Positions 7,720-16,858 of a stretch of 64,000 nt of DNA are shown one piece after another. Below the pieces are notes generated by a model, which worked only from the letters and a program-made list of their open reading frames with translations, was not told the origin of the DNA and made no database searches. Positions within the stretch are counted from its first letter, which is position 1. Each line of letters starts with the position of its first letter. The DNA is from CAG-177 sp964587915 (GTDB taxonomy: Bacteria; Bacillota; Clostridia; Oscillospirales; Acutalibacteraceae). Where the stretch lies: contig CAZPMK010000001.1 in the NCBI GenBank assembly GCA_964587915.1, positions 88,364 to 152,363 of the forward strand. Direction: 5' to 3'. Position numbers and translations under genes: made by a program.

Positions 7720-8442
7720 TCATTCGCAGATGAGAGGTGCTTTTTCTCCGCAGAGTCGTTTTGCTATACGCCTGAAAGCGAGCGTTGAAGAAGAAAATTC
7801 ACCCGGTGCATCGCCTGTTACGGAGCAGAAAGCAAGAGCGGGGTCTCTCGGCACGATTCCGAGAAGCTGTACTCCCGTTTCATCTATGCATTGGTCTATG
7901 TTGAGCAGACGGTGCTTGCAAACAGGCTTTGACTCAAACATATTTATCACAAGCCGAACATCGGCAACGCCGAGCCTGTCAAGCTCTCGGAACGCTCTGT
8001 TACAGCTTCTTACGCAAACGCTGTCGGGGGTCGTTACCGCAATGGCACGCTTTGCACCGCTTGCGGCAAGCGAAAAGCCTCGGTCAATTCCTGCGGGGGA
8101 ATCAATAAAGATGAAGTCATATTTATCGTCAAATTTGTGAATGAGCCTTGAAAAGCCGTCCTCGGTAAAGCTGTCGCTGTAGGACAGGGGAGCGGCAAGG
8201 AGACCGATACTGCCCGCCGTGACCGCTTGCTCTGCGGTGCATCTTTCGCTGAGTAAATCTCCCCAATCGAAAACCACTTGCTCGGATACGCCGAAAAGCA
8301 AGTCGAGGGAGCGAAGCCCGATATCGCAATCAATGGCAAGCACTTTTTTGCCGAGCTGAGCGAGAGCACGGGAGACTCCGACGGTGAACGTGGATTTTCC
8401 CGAACCGCCCTTTCCCGAGGTAACCATAATAATTTCAGCCAT
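7720..8442 (-). CDS. minD: MinD-type ATPase (division site selection)
   Basis: ParA/MinD-family P-loop ATPase of 240 residues. The deviant Walker A is KGGSGKST near the N-terminus, and an hhhhDSPAG Walker B-like element lies near residue 110. MinD binds the membrane through a C-terminal amphipathic helix and, with MinC, blocks FtsZ at the poles. The C-terminus here (AFRRIAKRLCG) could serve as that helix, but the protein is somewhat shorter than typical MinD (about 265). No minC is adjacent. Its place directly downstream of mreBCD and PBP2 is the classical position for min genes in Firmicutes, which supports MinD over a plasmid-type ParA. Confidence 0.82.
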   Translation of the reverse strand: MAEIIMVTSGKGGSGKSTFTVGVSRALAQLGKKVLAIDCDIGLRSLDLLFGVSEQVVFDWGDLLSERCTAEQAVTAGSIGLLAAPLSYSDSFTEDGFSRLIHKFDDKYDFIFIDSPAGIDRGFSLAASGAKRAIAVTTPDSVCVRSCNRAFRELDRLGVADVRLVINMFESKPVCKHRLLNIDQCIDETGVQLLGIVPRDPALAFCSVTGDAPGEFSSSTLAFRRIAKRLCGEKAPLICE

Positions 8443-8466
8443 TCTCAGTGCTCCTTTCTGTCTAAA

Positions 8467-10518
8467 TCAAGGGATGAGCGTATTTTCGGTCTGAACGGAA
8501 GCGGTGGTGTCACTTTGACCGAAATAGTATTCGGCAATGGCGGTAACAACGGGAGCAACGAACACGCCCGAGGTCATGCCTTCACCGACAACGGCAACTG
8601 CGATTTCAGGGTTCTCATACGGTGCAAAGGCGATGAGAAAGCCGTTGTTTATCTTGATGGATTGACCGCCTATTTGACGGTATTCCTGTGAAGTACCCGT
8701 TTTTGCGGCTACCTTGACGGGAAGATTTTGGAAGTATTCCTTGCAGTAGCCTATTGTGCCGACTTGAAGCATACCGCGTTTGACAATTTCAAGAGTCTTG
8801 TCGGAAATTCCCGTTTCACATACGATTTCAGGCTCCGTTTCAAGTACGGTCTGCGAATAATCGTGAGTTTTAATGCTTTTAACGAAATGAGTTTTATATC
8901 TTGTACCTCCGTTCGCAATGGCGGCACAGTAATTTGCAAGCTGAATGGGGGAGAACAGGTTGCCCGCCTGTCCTATTGCGGACTGAACGGTGTAGCCGGG
9001 AAGCCATTTTTGATTTATGGAGGCTCTGTATTCGGGACTGTCGAGAACGCCGCTTGCCTCTCCGAGCTCACAGCCTGTTTTTGCACCGAGACCGAAAAGC
9101 GTTCTGTATTCGTTCATCTTTTCTATGCCGAGCATTCTGCCGACTTCATAGAAAAATGTGTTGCAGGATTCGTTTATTGCACCGACAACGTTGACAAAAC
9201 GAGTCTTGTGGTTCTGCTCGCACTTGAAATGCTGATTCAAATATTCATATGAGCCGGAGCAATAGATGGTGTCCTCCTCGGTGATGATGCCTTCCTCCAA
9301 GGCGGCTATTGCAACGGACGGCTTCATGGTCGAGCCGGTCGCATAGGTGGAAAGCAGTGCTCTGTTCCAAAGGGGTGCACCCGTAGCTTCGTTGAGCTTT
9401 TCGGCATTCTCCGCATAGGTGGAAATATCGTATGTCGGATAGCTTGCACACGCTAAAATGGAGGAATCCTTACAGTTCAAAACAACCACGGCACCCGCAT
9501 CGGGAACCATGTTGCCCTTTTGTCCCGAATAATCCTGAAGTGCCTTTTTGAGAGCATCCTGTGCAACCTTTTGAAGATCGGAATTTATGGTAAGAACAAC
9601 GGTATTTCCGTGCTGAGGCTCAATGGTGACCTCGGTGTGCTTGTTGCCGTCGTTGTCCGTATATACGGTTTTTTCGCCGTCCGTGCCCTTGAGATAGGAC
9701 TCCATGGCGGCTTCAATGCCGCTTTTGCCGATAACATCGGTCATCTTGTAGCCCTCGTTCTTTTTCTTGGCATATTCTTCGGCATCAATTGCACCCGTTC
9801 TGCCGAGAATGTGGGGAGCGATTGTACCGTCCGTATAACGGCGAATGGGAACAACCTCAACATCCACGCCCCTGTAGAAGCCGCTGTTTTCTTTTATCAA
9901 GGAAACAACCTCTTCGGGGACGTCTGTTGCAAAGGTGTACGGTGAGCTGACACGAAAATATATCCGCTTCATCGAGTAGCAGACGGAGGCAATCTTGCGG
10001 GCATCCTCCTTCGCATAATCGGAGAGCTTGTATCTGCTTATCAAAGCATCAAAGCAGTTTTGTGCGGTTGCGTATTCGTTGAGATGAAGCATACTTTCAC
10101 TTTTCATCTCGGTGATGAGATCCTCGCTGTCCGGCTTAAAGGATATATTTCCCTCGGCATCGAAAACGAGGGGAAGCTCATCTATCCATTCAAGCTCCCT
10201 GCTTTCAAAAAGCTGAATGAGGCTGAAAATTATTTTGTTGCGTTCCTCCTGCTCGGAGGCTTCGGGAAAATATGCCGCATCGAAAATTATCGAGTAGCCT
10301 TGACTGTTATACACCAACTCCTTGCCGTTGCAGTCCACGACTTCACCGCGGGCGGCGGCAATCGGAGCGGTTTTTGCGGAAACGGCAGAGCTTGCGGCAT
10401 CGTATTCATCGCCCTTGACGATCTGGAGATTCACAAGGTCAACGGCAAATACCAAAAAGAAAAAAAGAATGATGCAGACAGAGGCAAGCTGTCTGCTGCG
10501 AGTGATTTTAGCGTGCAT
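8467..10518 (-). CDS. mrdA: Penicillin-binding protein 2 (elongation transpeptidase)
   Basis: Class B penicillin-binding protein of 683 residues that cross-links peptidoglycan during side-wall growth, working with the MreBCD scaffold. One N-terminal membrane anchor (about residues 12-30) is followed by the dimerisation domain. The transpeptidase domain carries the active-site STMK (Ser about 395), SCN (about 455) and KTGTS (about 605). It follows mreD by 18 bases and precedes minD by 24 bases, so it is part of the cell-shape operon. All three catalytic motifs are intact. Confidence 0.95.
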   Translation of the reverse strand: MHAKITRSRQLASVCIILFFFLVFAVDLVNLQIVKGDEYDAASSAVSAKTAPIAAARGEVVDCNGKELVYNSQGYSIIFDAAYFPEASEQEERNKIIFSLIQLFESRELEWIDELPLVFDAEGNISFKPDSEDLITEMKSESMLHLNEYATAQNCFDALISRYKLSDYAKEDARKIASVCYSMKRIYFRVSSPYTFATDVPEEVVSLIKENSGFYRGVDVEVVPIRRYTDGTIAPHILGRTGAIDAEEYAKKKNEGYKMTDVIGKSGIEAAMESYLKGTDGEKTVYTDNDGNKHTEVTIEPQHGNTVVLTINSDLQKVAQDALKKALQDYSGQKGNMVPDAGAVVVLNCKDSSILACASYPTYDISTYAENAEKLNEATGAPLWNRALLSTYATGSTMKPSVAIAALEEGIITEEDTIYCSGSYEYLNQHFKCEQNHKTRFVNVVGAINESCNTFFYEVGRMLGIEKMNEYRTLFGLGAKTGCELGEASGVLDSPEYRASINQKWLPGYTVQSAIGQAGNLFSPIQLANYCAAIANGGTRYKTHFVKSIKTHDYSQTVLETEPEIVCETGISDKTLEIVKRGMLQVGTIGYCKEYFQNLPVKVAAKTGTSQEYRQIGGQSIKINNGFLIAFAPYENPEIAVAVVGEGMTSGVFVAPVVTAIAEYYFGQSDTTASVQTENTLIP

Positions 10519-10536
10519 ATCCGCAACTCCTTTCGA

Positions 10537-11058
10537 TTATTGTTCGGGTAAATATTTTTTTTCGACCGCTCTTATGATGATGAAAATTATCGGGGCGAAA
10601 ATAAGGGTATACGCTGCACCGGGGAGATAGTACCGTGCAAGCATATGTGCCGCAGAATCAATACCCGCAAATACAAAGTGAAACAGCCAATAGCCGATGC
10701 TGTATATAAGAATAAATACGGCGGAGAGCAGAGAGGCGGTGACAACGTTGTTTCGCATTACGGTATTTATGAGTGTTCCGCAAAGGAAACCGACCGTGAG
10801 CAGAAAAAGGGCGTTGAAATTGTTTCCCGAGGCAAAAATATCCCACAATGCTCCGGCAAACAGACCGAAAAGCATTCCGGGGATATCCCGTTCAAACATG
10901 GCAATGCACACAACGGCGGGAATAAGCGGCAGTGCGCGTATGCCGAATATCTGCGGAAAAAAGCCGTCGGTATTTTGCATAACTGACAGCGTTAATATTA
11001 TCAGGGCAAGAATCACCCTGCGAATTATCATTTTTTTGCGTTGAGCTTCAATAGTCAT
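10537..11058 (-). CDS. mreD: Rod shape-determining protein MreD
   Basis: 173 residues with five or six predicted membrane helices, the usual size and profile for MreD, the membrane subunit linking MreC to the elongation machinery. Primary-sequence conservation of MreD is low, so the call leans on its position: 2 bases after mreC and 18 bases before the PBP2 gene. The C-terminus ends in a basic stretch (VEKKYLPEQ) expected to be cytoplasmic. Confidence 0.88.
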   Translation of the reverse strand: MTIEAQRKKMIIRRVILALIILTLSVMQNTDGFFPQIFGIRALPLIPAVVCIAMFERDIPGMLFGLFAGALWDIFASGNNFNALFLLTVGFLCGTLINTVMRNNVVTASLLSAVFILIYSIGYWLFHFVFAGIDSAAHMLARYYLPGAAYTLIFAPIIFIIIRAVEKKYLPEQ

Positions 11059-11060
11059 TG

Positions 11061-11906
11061 TTATTGTGTTTGACCGTCAAAGGAGGTGATGATGAAAACA
11101 TCGGTGAGTGTTGTTATGTCGATTCCGGGTTCAATTATTGCTTCGGCGGAAATATCCACCGTGCCGTCGGCAACGTCAACGATAGTGCCGATTATGAGGT
11201 CTCTCGGGAAAATTCCGCCGACACCCGAGGTGCAGACTATTCCTCCTGCGGTAACCGAGGTTGATGATGAAAGTCCCGGCATATGGCAACGCCCCTGCTG
11301 AGCAAGCTCGGCTGTTGAGGTGACAAAACCGAGATCTCTCGTTCTGACCTCATATGCACTGACGTTTACGCTTGGATTGAGAATGGTATTCACGGTGCAT
11401 TGTGTGGGGGTTACGGAAGCAACCACGCCCACAAGATATTTGCCGTAAATCACGGGGTCGTTTACTTTTATGTCGTTTGCGGAGCCTTTGTTGAGAGTGA
11501 CGGTTGAAAATCTGTCGGAGGCATCTCTGCCGATTACCGCCGCCTCTGCAAAAATATAGTCGTTGTGCTCCTCTTTAAGTCCGAGAAATTCTCTGTAGAA
11601 TTCGTTTTTGTACTTTGCTTGCTCGTAATCAACAAGCTGTTCTCTGAGTTTATCCACCTGTTCCTCGAGGGTTTCGATTTCATTTGAAAGCGTTGAAGAG
11701 GAGCGGAAAGATATGGGGAGCTTTGAAATTTCCGAAGAAATATATGATGCAAGGCGTGAAGCGGGTCCGAAAACAACGCTCGTAACCTTGGTGAGCGGTG
11801 ATGAGCCGCTTCTTGAGGCGACGGCAAATATCGACCCCGCAAGCAAGGCGGCGACGATGGCTGCGAATATTTTAAATGCCGTGCTCTTCAAAAAGCGAAT
11901 CATCAA
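11061..11906 (-). CDS. mreC: Rod shape-determining protein MreC
   Basis: 281 residues: one N-terminal membrane anchor (about residues 10-28), a coiled-coil segment rich in Glu/Leu (about 70-105), and a C-terminal double beta-barrel region with the conserved GR(D/N)xSxxFxTVTLNKG element (about 125-145). MreC spans the envelope side and couples MreB filaments to PBP2. It begins 24 bases after mreB and ends 2 bases before mreD. Confidence 0.94.
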   Translation of the reverse strand: MMIRFLKSTAFKIFAAIVAALLAGSIFAVASRSGSSPLTKVTSVVFGPASRLASYISSEISKLPISFRSSSTLSNEIETLEEQVDKLREQLVDYEQAKYKNEFYREFLGLKEEHNDYIFAEAAVIGRDASDRFSTVTLNKGSANDIKVNDPVIYGKYLVGVVASVTPTQCTVNTILNPSVNVSAYEVRTRDLGFVTSTAELAQQGRCHMPGLSSSTSVTAGGIVCTSGVGGIFPRDLIIGTIVDVADGTVDISAEAIIEPGIDITTLTDVFIITSFDGQTQ

Positions 11907-11930
11907 AACTGCTCCTTAGCTGATTTGTAA

Positions 11931-12947
11931 TCAGATGTATTTTTTGTTGCTGATAACGTTCAAATTGTCGTTGTCAAGGCAAATTCCCGTGCCGTCAACA
12001 ACGCAGTCAAGCGGATTTTCCGCAACAAGAACGGGGATTTTTGTCTCTGCGGAAATAAGTCGGTCAAGACCTCTGAGAAGAGCACCGCCGCCGGTGAGCA
12101 TGATGCCGTGGTCGATAATATCTGCGGCAAGCTCGGGGGGAGTCTTTTCAAGAGTGGATTTAACGGCATCAACTATCTGTGAAACGGGGTCCGCCATAGC
12201 CTCGCGGATTTCCTCGGAGGTAACGTCAACATTCTTGGGAAGTCCGTCCATGAGGTTTCTGCCCTTGATGTTCATTGTGCCCTCACCGTCATAGGGGAAT
12301 GCCGAACCAATCTTGATTTTAACATCCTCGGCGGTTCTTTCACCGATAAGAAGATTATATTTTTTCTTGATGTAGGAAATGATGGCTTCATCGAAATTAT
12401 CGCCCGCAACGCGGCAGGAATTTGCCGTAACCACGCCGCCCAGAGAAATAACCGCAACCTCGGAGGTGCCGCCGCCGATATCGACAACCATGCTTCCCGT
12501 TGCTTCACTTACGGGCAGACCTGCACCGATAGCCGCCGCCATGGGCTCTTCAATAAGGCTGATGTAGTTTGCACCCGCACTCTTTGCGGCATCGTGAACC
12601 GCTTTTCTTTCAACCTCTGTAACGCCCGAGGGAATGCAGATGAGTACTCTTATTCTTGAAAAGGGTCTGCGTTTTGTGGTGCGTTTGATGAAGGATTCTA
12701 TCATCTCCGCAGTAATTTCAAAATCCGCAATAACGCCGTCTTTAAGCGGACGCACGGCAATTATCGAGCCGGGAGTTCTGCCTATCATTTCCTTGGCTTC
12801 CGTACCGACTGCAACAACTCTCGGCGGATTGCTTTTCTGATCCACCGCAACAACCGACGGCTCTCTGATGACGATACCCTTACCCTTTGAGAAAACAAGG
12901 GTGTTAGCTGTGCCTAAATCTATACCGATATCCTGAGTAAATAACAT
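11931..12947 (-). CDS. mreB: Actin-like rod shape protein MreB
   Basis: 338 residues of the actin/Hsp70 ATPase fold: phosphate-1 motif DIGIDLGTANTLV at the N-terminus, phosphate-2 DIGGGTSEVAV near residue 162, and a late adenosine motif LTGGGALLRG near 285. MreB filaments under the membrane guide side-wall synthesis. AAGGAGA lies 8 bases before the ATG. It heads the mreB-mreC-mreD-mrdA-minD-mnmE run; a lipoprotein gene starts 22 bases upstream on the same strand, so transcription may begin further up. The presence of the full set implies a rod-shaped cell. Confidence 0.97.
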   Translation of the reverse strand: MLFTQDIGIDLGTANTLVFSKGKGIVIREPSVVAVDQKSNPPRVVAVGTEAKEMIGRTPGSIIAVRPLKDGVIADFEITAEMIESFIKRTTKRRPFSRIRVLICIPSGVTEVERKAVHDAAKSAGANYISLIEEPMAAAIGAGLPVSEATGSMVVDIGGGTSEVAVISLGGVVTANSCRVAGDNFDEAIISYIKKKYNLLIGERTAEDVKIKIGSAFPYDGEGTMNIKGRNLMDGLPKNVDVTSEEIREAMADPVSQIVDAVKSTLEKTPPELAADIIDHGIMLTGGGALLRGLDRLISAETKIPVLVAENPLDCVVDGTGICLDNDNLNVISNKKYI

Positions 12948-12969
12948 ATTTCATTCTCCTTCGGAAAAA

Positions 12970-13659
12970 TTATCTGAAATTGATGGTGTCGAGAATTGCA
13001 AGCACCTCATCGAGCCTGTCGTTCATGTTTGAATCGCCGGCAATCAAGCAGGTGTAAACAACATTTTTTCTTTCAAAGAAAATATAGCCCATGTAGGTTG
13101 GGGTGCCCGAGCTGTTTTTGGGAACAAAGGCGGAAATGAGAGTTCCGTCAAAGCCGCAGACCTTGACGGCCTGATTTGTGTAAACACAGTCGCTGAACAT
13201 TGCTTTTATCGTGTCGATTATGCCCGAGGTATCCTCCATTATTTCCGACAACTTTTTGTCGCGGGTATACATGACCTTTATCATTTCTTCGCTGTTGCTG
13301 TTGTTGGTGAGAACAAGGTCGGCATAGCTCGAATCGCCGCGCCAGCCGTCGGGAATGGCAATTGAGAAATCGGGGCATTCTATGCGGTTGCCCATAACAA
13401 GTGCATGGTCGAGCATAACTGCATGAGTTACGTATTTACCGTCGTCACCCTTGACATTTCTGCCGTGTTCGTCGGTTACGAGAAGAATGACGTTTCCTGC
13501 CTCGTCACGGGCAATTCCTCCGTCAGTTTCCGTAACGGCGGCATAAGCCTTACCGCCGGCGTCCGTCACAAGCGTACCGTCTTTGATCTTGGGCTTGCAG
13601 GCGGTAAAGCAGGTGAGAACGACCATAATGCTGATAATAATGGCAAAATATTTTTTCAT
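12970..13659 (-). CDS. Lipoprotein of unknown function
   Basis: 229 residues. The signal peptide ends in a lipobox (LTCFTAC, Cys about 20). Residues about 25-80 form short repeated units of the type (Thr/Val)(Asp/Glu)x(Asp/Ala)GG/GK-hhh that resemble beta-strand repeats. The C-terminal part (about 90-229) resembles the PsbP/DUF1795-like fold of exported proteins only loosely (IPDGWRGD..., FFERKNVVYTCLI); I do not assign it. AAAGGA is 8 bases before the ATG. It lies between the FGGY kinase (24 bases) and mreB (22 bases) on one strand, and so may be co-transcribed with both. Confidence 0.7.
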   Translation of the reverse strand: MKKYFAIIISIMVVLTCFTACKPKIKDGTLVTDAGGKAYAAVTETDGGIARDEAGNVILLVTDEHGRNVKGDDGKYVTHAVMLDHALVMGNRIECPDFSIAIPDGWRGDSSYADLVLTNNSNSEEMIKVMYTRDKKLSEIMEDTSGIIDTIKAMFSDCVYTNQAVKVCGFDGTLISAFVPKNSSGTPTYMGYIFFERKNVVYTCLIAGDSNMNDRLDEVLAILDTINFR

Positions 13660-13683
13660 ATCTCCTGTCCTTTCTTAATGCTT

Positions 13684-15279
13684 TCAGCCGTTGAGAGCCT
13701 TAAAAGCGTTTTTGTTATTATTATAAAGAGTTTTGTAAACCGCAAAGTTACGGTCATAAATCTCTTTGTTGGCAGGGTTGGGAATAAAGGTTTTCTTTGC
13801 GGGAACAAGTCTCTTTGCTTCGGAAATATCGGATATAACTCCGAGACCCACAGCCATGAGCACCGCTGCTCCGACTGCACCGACATTTTGCGGACTGTCA
13901 ACGGTTTCAACCGTTCTGCCCGTGATATCGGCAAGAATTTGGCAGGTGACATCGGAGAGAGCGCCGCCGCCGACAAAGCGAACCGTTTGCGAGGTCTTGA
14001 TTTTCTTATCCTGTGTTTCAAGGAACCAACGCAGGTGCATACAAACACCCTCTATAACGGAGCGAATAAGCTCTGTTTTGCCCGTTTCAAGGCTGACATT
14101 AAAGAACATTCCTCTTGAATTGGGATCCTCAAACGGACAGCGGTTGCCGTGAAGCCACGGGGTGAAAATAACGCCGCCGCTTCCTGCGGGAGTTTCGTCA
14201 ATGACCTTTGAAAGATAATCGTAAAGGCTTGTGTATACGGATTCCTTTGATTCCGCAACATGGGTCTTTTGCAGGAAAATTCCGATTTCATCAAGAGCAA
14301 GGTGATCCTTTACCCATTCAAGGCACTTGCCTGCCGTCTCAAGCTCGGCAAAGTAATTGAATTTTCCCTTTTGAGCACCCGTGATAGCCGCTATCATTGC
14401 GGAAGCGTCAACAATGCTCTTGTCAACGACCGTGGATACCCAGCCCGAGGTGCCGGAATATATGTGCGTTTCGCCGAGAGCAACGCTGCCTGCACCGACA
14501 CCGATAAGTGAGGCATCTCCGCCGCCGCCGAATACCGCCGTGCCCTCCTTGAGTCCAAGCTCAGAAGCGGCTTTTGCGGTCAAACCGCCCACCTTTGCGG
14601 TGCAGTCAACTATTTCGGCAAGGTGATCGGGGTTTACGTCGAGAATTTTGCAGATGGTCGGACTCCAGCATTCGTGTCCCTTGCGGATATCGTAAAGAAG
14701 AGTACCGAAAGCGGAATCTCTCGTCATAACATATTTATCCGTCATACGGCTGATTATGTATTCCTTAACATCGAGCCACTTGTAAACTCTCTTGAAATTC
14801 TCCGGCTCGTTTTCTTTGAGCCATTGATATTTCCATACGGGGTCTTTTACGCTTGCGGAAACGGCACCCGTGATGATGAGGGAGGGGATGAGCTTTACTA
14901 TGTTCGCACCGGCAATCTGTATGCCGTTGGCAATGCCCTTTTTGAGCTGCTTTCTCGCTCTCTGATCCATATAGCTGAAGGCTCTGTGAACGGGCTTGCC
15001 GTCCTTGTCAACAAGCACAAGTCCCTGCATCTGAGAGCAGAACGAGATACCCTTTATCATGTCGGGAGTTATCTCTTTGCAGTTTTCAAAGACCTTTGCG
15101 GTCGTGGAGCAAATGGCGTTCCACCATTCGTCGGGGTCCTGCTCCGCTCCGCCGTCGGGAAGAATGTAGAGATTGTAACCCTCCATAGCCGCACTTTTGA
15201 GAGTTATCGTATCGCCGATTTCAAAAAGGCAGGTTTTAACACCGGTGGTGCCGATGTCATAAGAAATAACGTGTTGCAT
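13684..15279 (-). CDS. FGGY-family carbohydrate kinase (xylulokinase-like)
   Basis: ATP-dependent sugar kinase of 531 residues. It has the N-terminal phosphate motif DIGTTGVKTCLF, the conserved GGGGDASLIGVG element with the expected catalytic Asp, and a C-terminal ATP-site FVGGGALSDV. The substrate cannot be read from sequence; a ketopentose, ketohexose or sugar alcohol is likely. AAGGAGG just upstream decides ATG 15279 over the earlier ATG 15303. It is separated by the ybaK-like gene and a terminator from the transketolase operon, so a shared pathway (kinase feeding a phosphoketose to transketolase) is suggestive but unproven. Confidence 0.88.
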   Translation of the reverse strand: MQHVISYDIGTTGVKTCLFEIGDTITLKSAAMEGYNLYILPDGGAEQDPDEWWNAICSTTAKVFENCKEITPDMIKGISFCSQMQGLVLVDKDGKPVHRAFSYMDQRARKQLKKGIANGIQIAGANIVKLIPSLIITGAVSASVKDPVWKYQWLKENEPENFKRVYKWLDVKEYIISRMTDKYVMTRDSAFGTLLYDIRKGHECWSPTICKILDVNPDHLAEIVDCTAKVGGLTAKAASELGLKEGTAVFGGGGDASLIGVGAGSVALGETHIYSGTSGWVSTVVDKSIVDASAMIAAITGAQKGKFNYFAELETAGKCLEWVKDHLALDEIGIFLQKTHVAESKESVYTSLYDYLSKVIDETPAGSGGVIFTPWLHGNRCPFEDPNSRGMFFNVSLETGKTELIRSVIEGVCMHLRWFLETQDKKIKTSQTVRFVGGGALSDVTCQILADITGRTVETVDSPQNVGAVGAAVLMAVGLGVISDISEAKRLVPAKKTFIPNPANKEIYDRNFAVYKTLYNNNKNAFKALNG

Positions 15280-15363
15280 AAGGTCCTCCTTAACCTCCAT
15301 CAAATATTATATAATACAGCAGGCTTTGTTGCATGAATAAAATATGACTGAAAGATTACAAAT

Positions 15364-15834
15364 TTATTCGGGGAGCTTGCAGGCATCTATCCATTTTTCG
15401 GCTCCGGAAAATTCAAACAGCTCCTCGCAGGTCAGCTCAACGGCACTGCTTGCACTTCCCGCCGCAGGAAAAACGGTGTCAAAGCGTTTGAGTGAGTCGT
15501 CGAGAAAAATGCGAACGCCGTCCTTTACCGCAAAGGGGCAAACGCCTCCCACGGGATGACCGACAAGCTCCAATTCCTCGTCGGCAGAAAGCATTTTCGC
15601 CTTGAAGCCGAAATTATCCTTGAATTTGCGGTTGTCAACCTTGGCATCGCCTGCGGCAACAATCAGCATGGCACCGTCACCGCATTTGAAAGAAAGCGTT
15701 TTCGCTATTCTTGCGGGAATAACGCCGAGCACGGCGGCGGCAAGCTCAACCGTGGCGGAGGATTCGGTAAACTCCTGTATTCTGCTGTCTGCACCGAACC
15801 GTGAAAGATAATCTCTTACGGCTTGAACGGACAT
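15364..15834 (-). CDS. YbaK/prolyl-tRNA editing-domain protein
   Basis: About 156 residues of the YbaK/ProX/EbsC fold, which hydrolyses mischarged tRNA such as Cys-tRNA(Pro) or Ala-tRNA(Pro). Supporting elements are KTLSFKCGDGAMLIVAAGDAK with the conserved catalytic-type Lys, and the late GGVCPFAVK segment typical of the family. Three in-frame ATGs lie at 15843, 15840 and 15834; AAAGGA abuts the first, so the third (9-base spacing) is preferred. It acts in the cytoplasm as a trans-editing factor. It is monocistronic, between the SCP2 operon terminator and the kinase gene. Confidence 0.85.
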   Translation of the reverse strand: MSVQAVRDYLSRFGADSRIQEFTESSATVELAAAVLGVIPARIAKTLSFKCGDGAMLIVAAGDAKVDNRKFKDNFGFKAKMLSADEELELVGHPVGGVCPFAVKDGVRIFLDDSLKRFDTVFPAAGSASSAVELTCEELFEFSGAEKWIDACKLPE

Positions 15835-15974
15835 ATTCATCATTCCTTTTGTTCGGGGGGAATCTGCACCGAAAGACAGAATGCCCCACTATCCTATTAT
15901 TAGATACATTATAAATAATTTTAATGGGAAATACAAGAGGTAGACGAAAATTTCTTTGAAAGAGGGCAAAAAAA

Positions 15975-16000
15975 TGCCGTACCTCCGAAGAAGTACGGCA
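15975..16000 (-). terminator. Terminator of the SCP2/transketolase operon
   Basis: TGCCGTAC and GTACGGCA pair around a 10-base loop; on the minus strand the stem is followed by an uninterrupted T7 run. It ends the operon 13 bases after the last stop codon and separates it from the ybaK-like gene and kinase. Confidence 0.9.
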
Positions 16001-16013
16001 AGAAAATATTGAA

Positions 16014-16820
16014 TTATTGTGCGTAAGCACCGACCATCATCATGTACGCACCTATCTGTGCACCGAATTCGGGAGCACCGTCCATGATGAGCTTGCTGTC
16101 CTTGGTGTAGTCAAGCATATCGGCAGTACCCATAAGGATACCCAGAGCACTGTCGAGTGAGTCAAATCTCATGGTGAAGAACGGAAGAGCACGCTTGTAA
16201 ACGCCTCTGCCTGCCTTTGATTTACCTGCCTTGACACGGATGTAAGCGGAAATCTCGGGATATCCGTTTACTGCCCAGCCGTAAACTCTGTCGGGGCTCT
16301 TGAGCGCCCAATTGTGAATTTCCTCATGACCCTGCTTGTTGAGAGTGCTTATGCCGCTTGAAAGCAGGTAAAAATAGCACTTAACAAGGAGCTTTTTGGA
16401 TTCTTCATCCTCGGGAGGCTCTTTTGCGGTAAGAAGCGAGGACATTTTAAGCAGCGTCATCATGAACGCCGCAAAAACTGCGGGCTTCTTTGTAATGCCC
16501 TTCATTGCGGGAAGCGTTGAAGGACCGATGTTTCCTTTGAAAAATGCGTTCATCGTCTCTATGCTCTTGAAGCAAAGCTCGATGTGAGGGTTCTCTGTTA
16601 CCTTGTCGGTGTGGCAGAGCCATTCGCCGCTGTTGACGACGAAATGAGTTGCAAACTTGCCCTCGGGAGCATCGGGGTCTTTTGCACTGACCTGAATAAC
16701 CGCATGAGCGTGCTCGAATTTCTTTGAGAGCTTGGGGTCATCCATGGCAATGGTTTTGATAAGAGGAAGAACGGCACAAAGGAAAACTTTATTAGTTAAT
16801 ATATCTTCTCTTGAAGCCAT
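16014..16820 (-). CDS. SCP2-like protein, paralogue 2
   Basis: 268 residues. I read it as distantly like the sterol-carrier (SCP2) fold: an exposed beta-region with FVVNSGEW is followed by the helix-turn element FKSIETMNAFFKGNIGP (about residues 84-100). The first gene of the same operon has the matching element at 75-91. The remainder is mostly helical, with a hydrophobic segment near 112-130. No catalytic motif or signal peptide is seen, so it is probably cytoplasmic and ligand-binding. It is the last gene of the operon, 38 bases after transketolase subunit C, and directly precedes the terminator. The assignment is by pattern only; function unknown. Confidence 0.65.
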   Translation of the reverse strand: MASREDILTNKVFLCAVLPLIKTIAMDDPKLSKKFEHAHAVIQVSAKDPDAPEGKFATHFVVNSGEWLCHTDKVTENPHIELCFKSIETMNAFFKGNIGPSTLPAMKGITKKPAVFAAFMMTLLKMSSLLTAKEPPEDEESKKLLVKCYFYLLSSGISTLNKQGHEEIHNWALKSPDRVYGWAVNGYPEISAYIRVKAGKSKAGRGVYKRALPFFTMRFDSLDSALGILMGTADMLDYTKDSKLIMDGAPEFGAQIGAYMMMVGAYAQ

Positions 16821-16858
16821 ATAAATTCATCCTTTCTGCAATGCGGAGCGACGGGCAA

